Source: Monodelphis domestica (lineage: Eukaryota; Chordata; Mammalia; Didelphimorphia; Didelphidae). Taken from it: 64,000 nucleotides of DNA. Both the position numbers and the translations under genes were made by a program. Shown piece after piece: positions 63,209 through 64,000 of the stretch; position 1 is the first letter of the stretch, and the number at the start of each line of letters is the position of its first letter. The stretch lies in assembly GCF_027887165.1 (NCBI RefSeq), contig NC_077230.1, positions 341,512,013 to 341,576,012 on the forward strand, in the 5' to 3' direction. Under the pieces are notes generated by a model that made no database searches, was not told where the DNA came from, and saw only the letters and a program-made list of their open reading frames with translations.

Positions 63209-64000
63209 ATGGCAAACAGCACAGAAAAGTCCCCAAACTCCAAGAAAAACAAGAAGAAGGGGGTGACTTTGGACACATTTTATGGAGCAAAAATACAAAA
63301 TACAGAGGAGATAGAAGAGGAAACACAAGCAAATGCTCTGAAACCTTCCAAAGGAAATGGAAACTCTCCACAAACCCATGAAGAATTTGAATCGGAAATT
63401 ATCAAAAAGATGGAAGCCTTCAGGGAGGAAAAGTGGGAAATAATGCAAAAGAAATTCACACATCTACAAAACCAGTTTGACCAAACTGAAAAGGAAAACC
63501 AGGCTTTAAAGGTCAGAATCAGCCAACTGGAAGACAACACAAGAATTAATAAAGCAAAGGCAAAAGACCAAGAAATTAGAAGAGAACATAAAATATCTCA
63601 CTGACAAGGTCATAGACTTGGAAAATAGAGGGAGAAGAGACAATTTAAGAATAATTGGACTACCAGAAAAGCCAGAAATAAACAGCAAACTTGACATCAT
63701 AATACAATATACAATCAAATAAAATTGCCCAGAGATTCTAGAACAAGGGGGCAATACAGGCACTGAAAGAGTTCACAGAACACCCTCTACACTAAATCCC
63801 CAAAAGACAACTCCCAGGAATGTAATTGCCAAATTCCAAAGCTTTCAAGCAAAAGAAAAAATCTTACAAGAAGCCAGAAAAAGACAGTTTAGATGTAAAG
63901 GAAGGCCAATCAGGGTCACACAAGACCTTGCAAGTTCCACTCTGAATGACCGTAAAGCATGGAACATGATTTTCAGAAAGGCAAGAGAGCTGGGCCTTCA
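63209..64000 (+). pseudogene. L1 ORF1, broken, partial
   Basis: Starts at the ATG at 63,209 (MANSTEKSPNSKKNKKKG), parallel to the other L1's ORF1. The first frame runs to 63,604 with a heptad-rich coiled coil (SEIIKKMEAFREEKWEIMQK, ENQALKVRISQLE). A frameshift near 63,570-63,585 moves the reading to another frame with 'ENIKYLTDKVIDLENR' and the RRM word RRDNLRIIGLPE, which then meets TAA at 63,720-63,722 where the other copy has Glu. Later C-terminal sequence ('IAKFQSFQAKEKILQEARK', 'MIFRKARELGL') is recognisable to the window end. Inactive. Confidence 0.88.

Larger units (their letters stand above)
62183..64000 (+). mobile_element. Forward L1, 5' half (runs off the window)
   Basis: Starts with ACTTCCGGTCAAGATGGCGG at 62,183, homologous to the tip of the antisense full-length L1. 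It has a 1,026-bp 5'UTR (62,183-63,208) and most of ORF1, and ends in the C-terminal ORF1 domain at the window edge. ORF2, 3' end and TSD are not visible. Confidence 0.92.

Overview
The window looks like non-coding DNA from a marsupial nuclear genome. Evidence is the repeat content: many short SINEs with a tRNA-like head and an RTE-type tail, MAR1/MIR/MON1-type CORE-SINEs, marsupial-type L1 elements, RTE fragments, and very old L2, CR1/L3 and hAT relics, plus very long pyrimidine/purine microsatellites. The species cannot be resolved by eye. No host protein-coding exon, tRNA, rRNA or CRISPR array is supported. Almost every open frame is a retrotransposon relic or a by-product of a simple repeat.

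Layout. 1-10 kb: dense SINE/MIR/L2 mosaic with one L1 3' fragment (2.8-3.9 kb) and a 460-bp CT tract. 10-12.5 kb: adjacent SINE insertions with separate target-site duplications (TSDs), a CCTT/CTTT microsatellite, an RTE relic split by an L1 tail, and a CR1/L3 reverse-transcriptase relic. 12.48-19.38 kb: a full-length but dead antisense L1 with ORF1, ORF2 and a 5'UTR holding a 168-bp tandem array; it is inserted inside the CR1/L3 relic, which resumes at 19.4 kb. 19.7-34.7 kb: MIR/L2/hAT mosaic, a 965-bp solo retroviral LTR (23.8-24.8 kb), an L1 and two RTE 3' pieces, and a 400-bp GAA/GGAGAA tract. 34.83-36.47 kb: the youngest-looking insertion, a 5'-truncated L1 with a perfect 18-bp TSD and an open 410-codon ORF2 C-terminus. 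37-51 kb: L2 reverse-transcriptase relics on both strands, hAT relics, a 590-bp GATA array, and an L1 nested in an older L1. 51.6-52.1 kb: the one CpG-island-like stretch outside L1. 52.8-59.3 kb: a BovB-like RTE split by an L1 tail, CR1 3' ends and L2. 59.8-60.7 kb: an 870-bp CCTT/CCCT tract abutting a 7SL RNA pseudogene. 62.18-64.0 kb: the 5' half of a second, forward L1 with its promoter and a broken ORF1, running off the window.

The content is best read as layers of retrotransposition. Old L2/CR1/MIR/hAT form the substrate, RTE and SINEs come next, and L1 is youngest. The most informative signals are the L1 5'UTRs (paired ETS and YY1-like sites at the tip, different tandem monomers on related bodies), the 7SL retropseudogene, the repeated association of long microsatellites with retroelement 3' ends, and an orphan CpG island. 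I found no convincing new gene system. Family names are assigned by recognition of consensus motifs, not by database search, and most repeat boundaries are good to about 10-30 bp.
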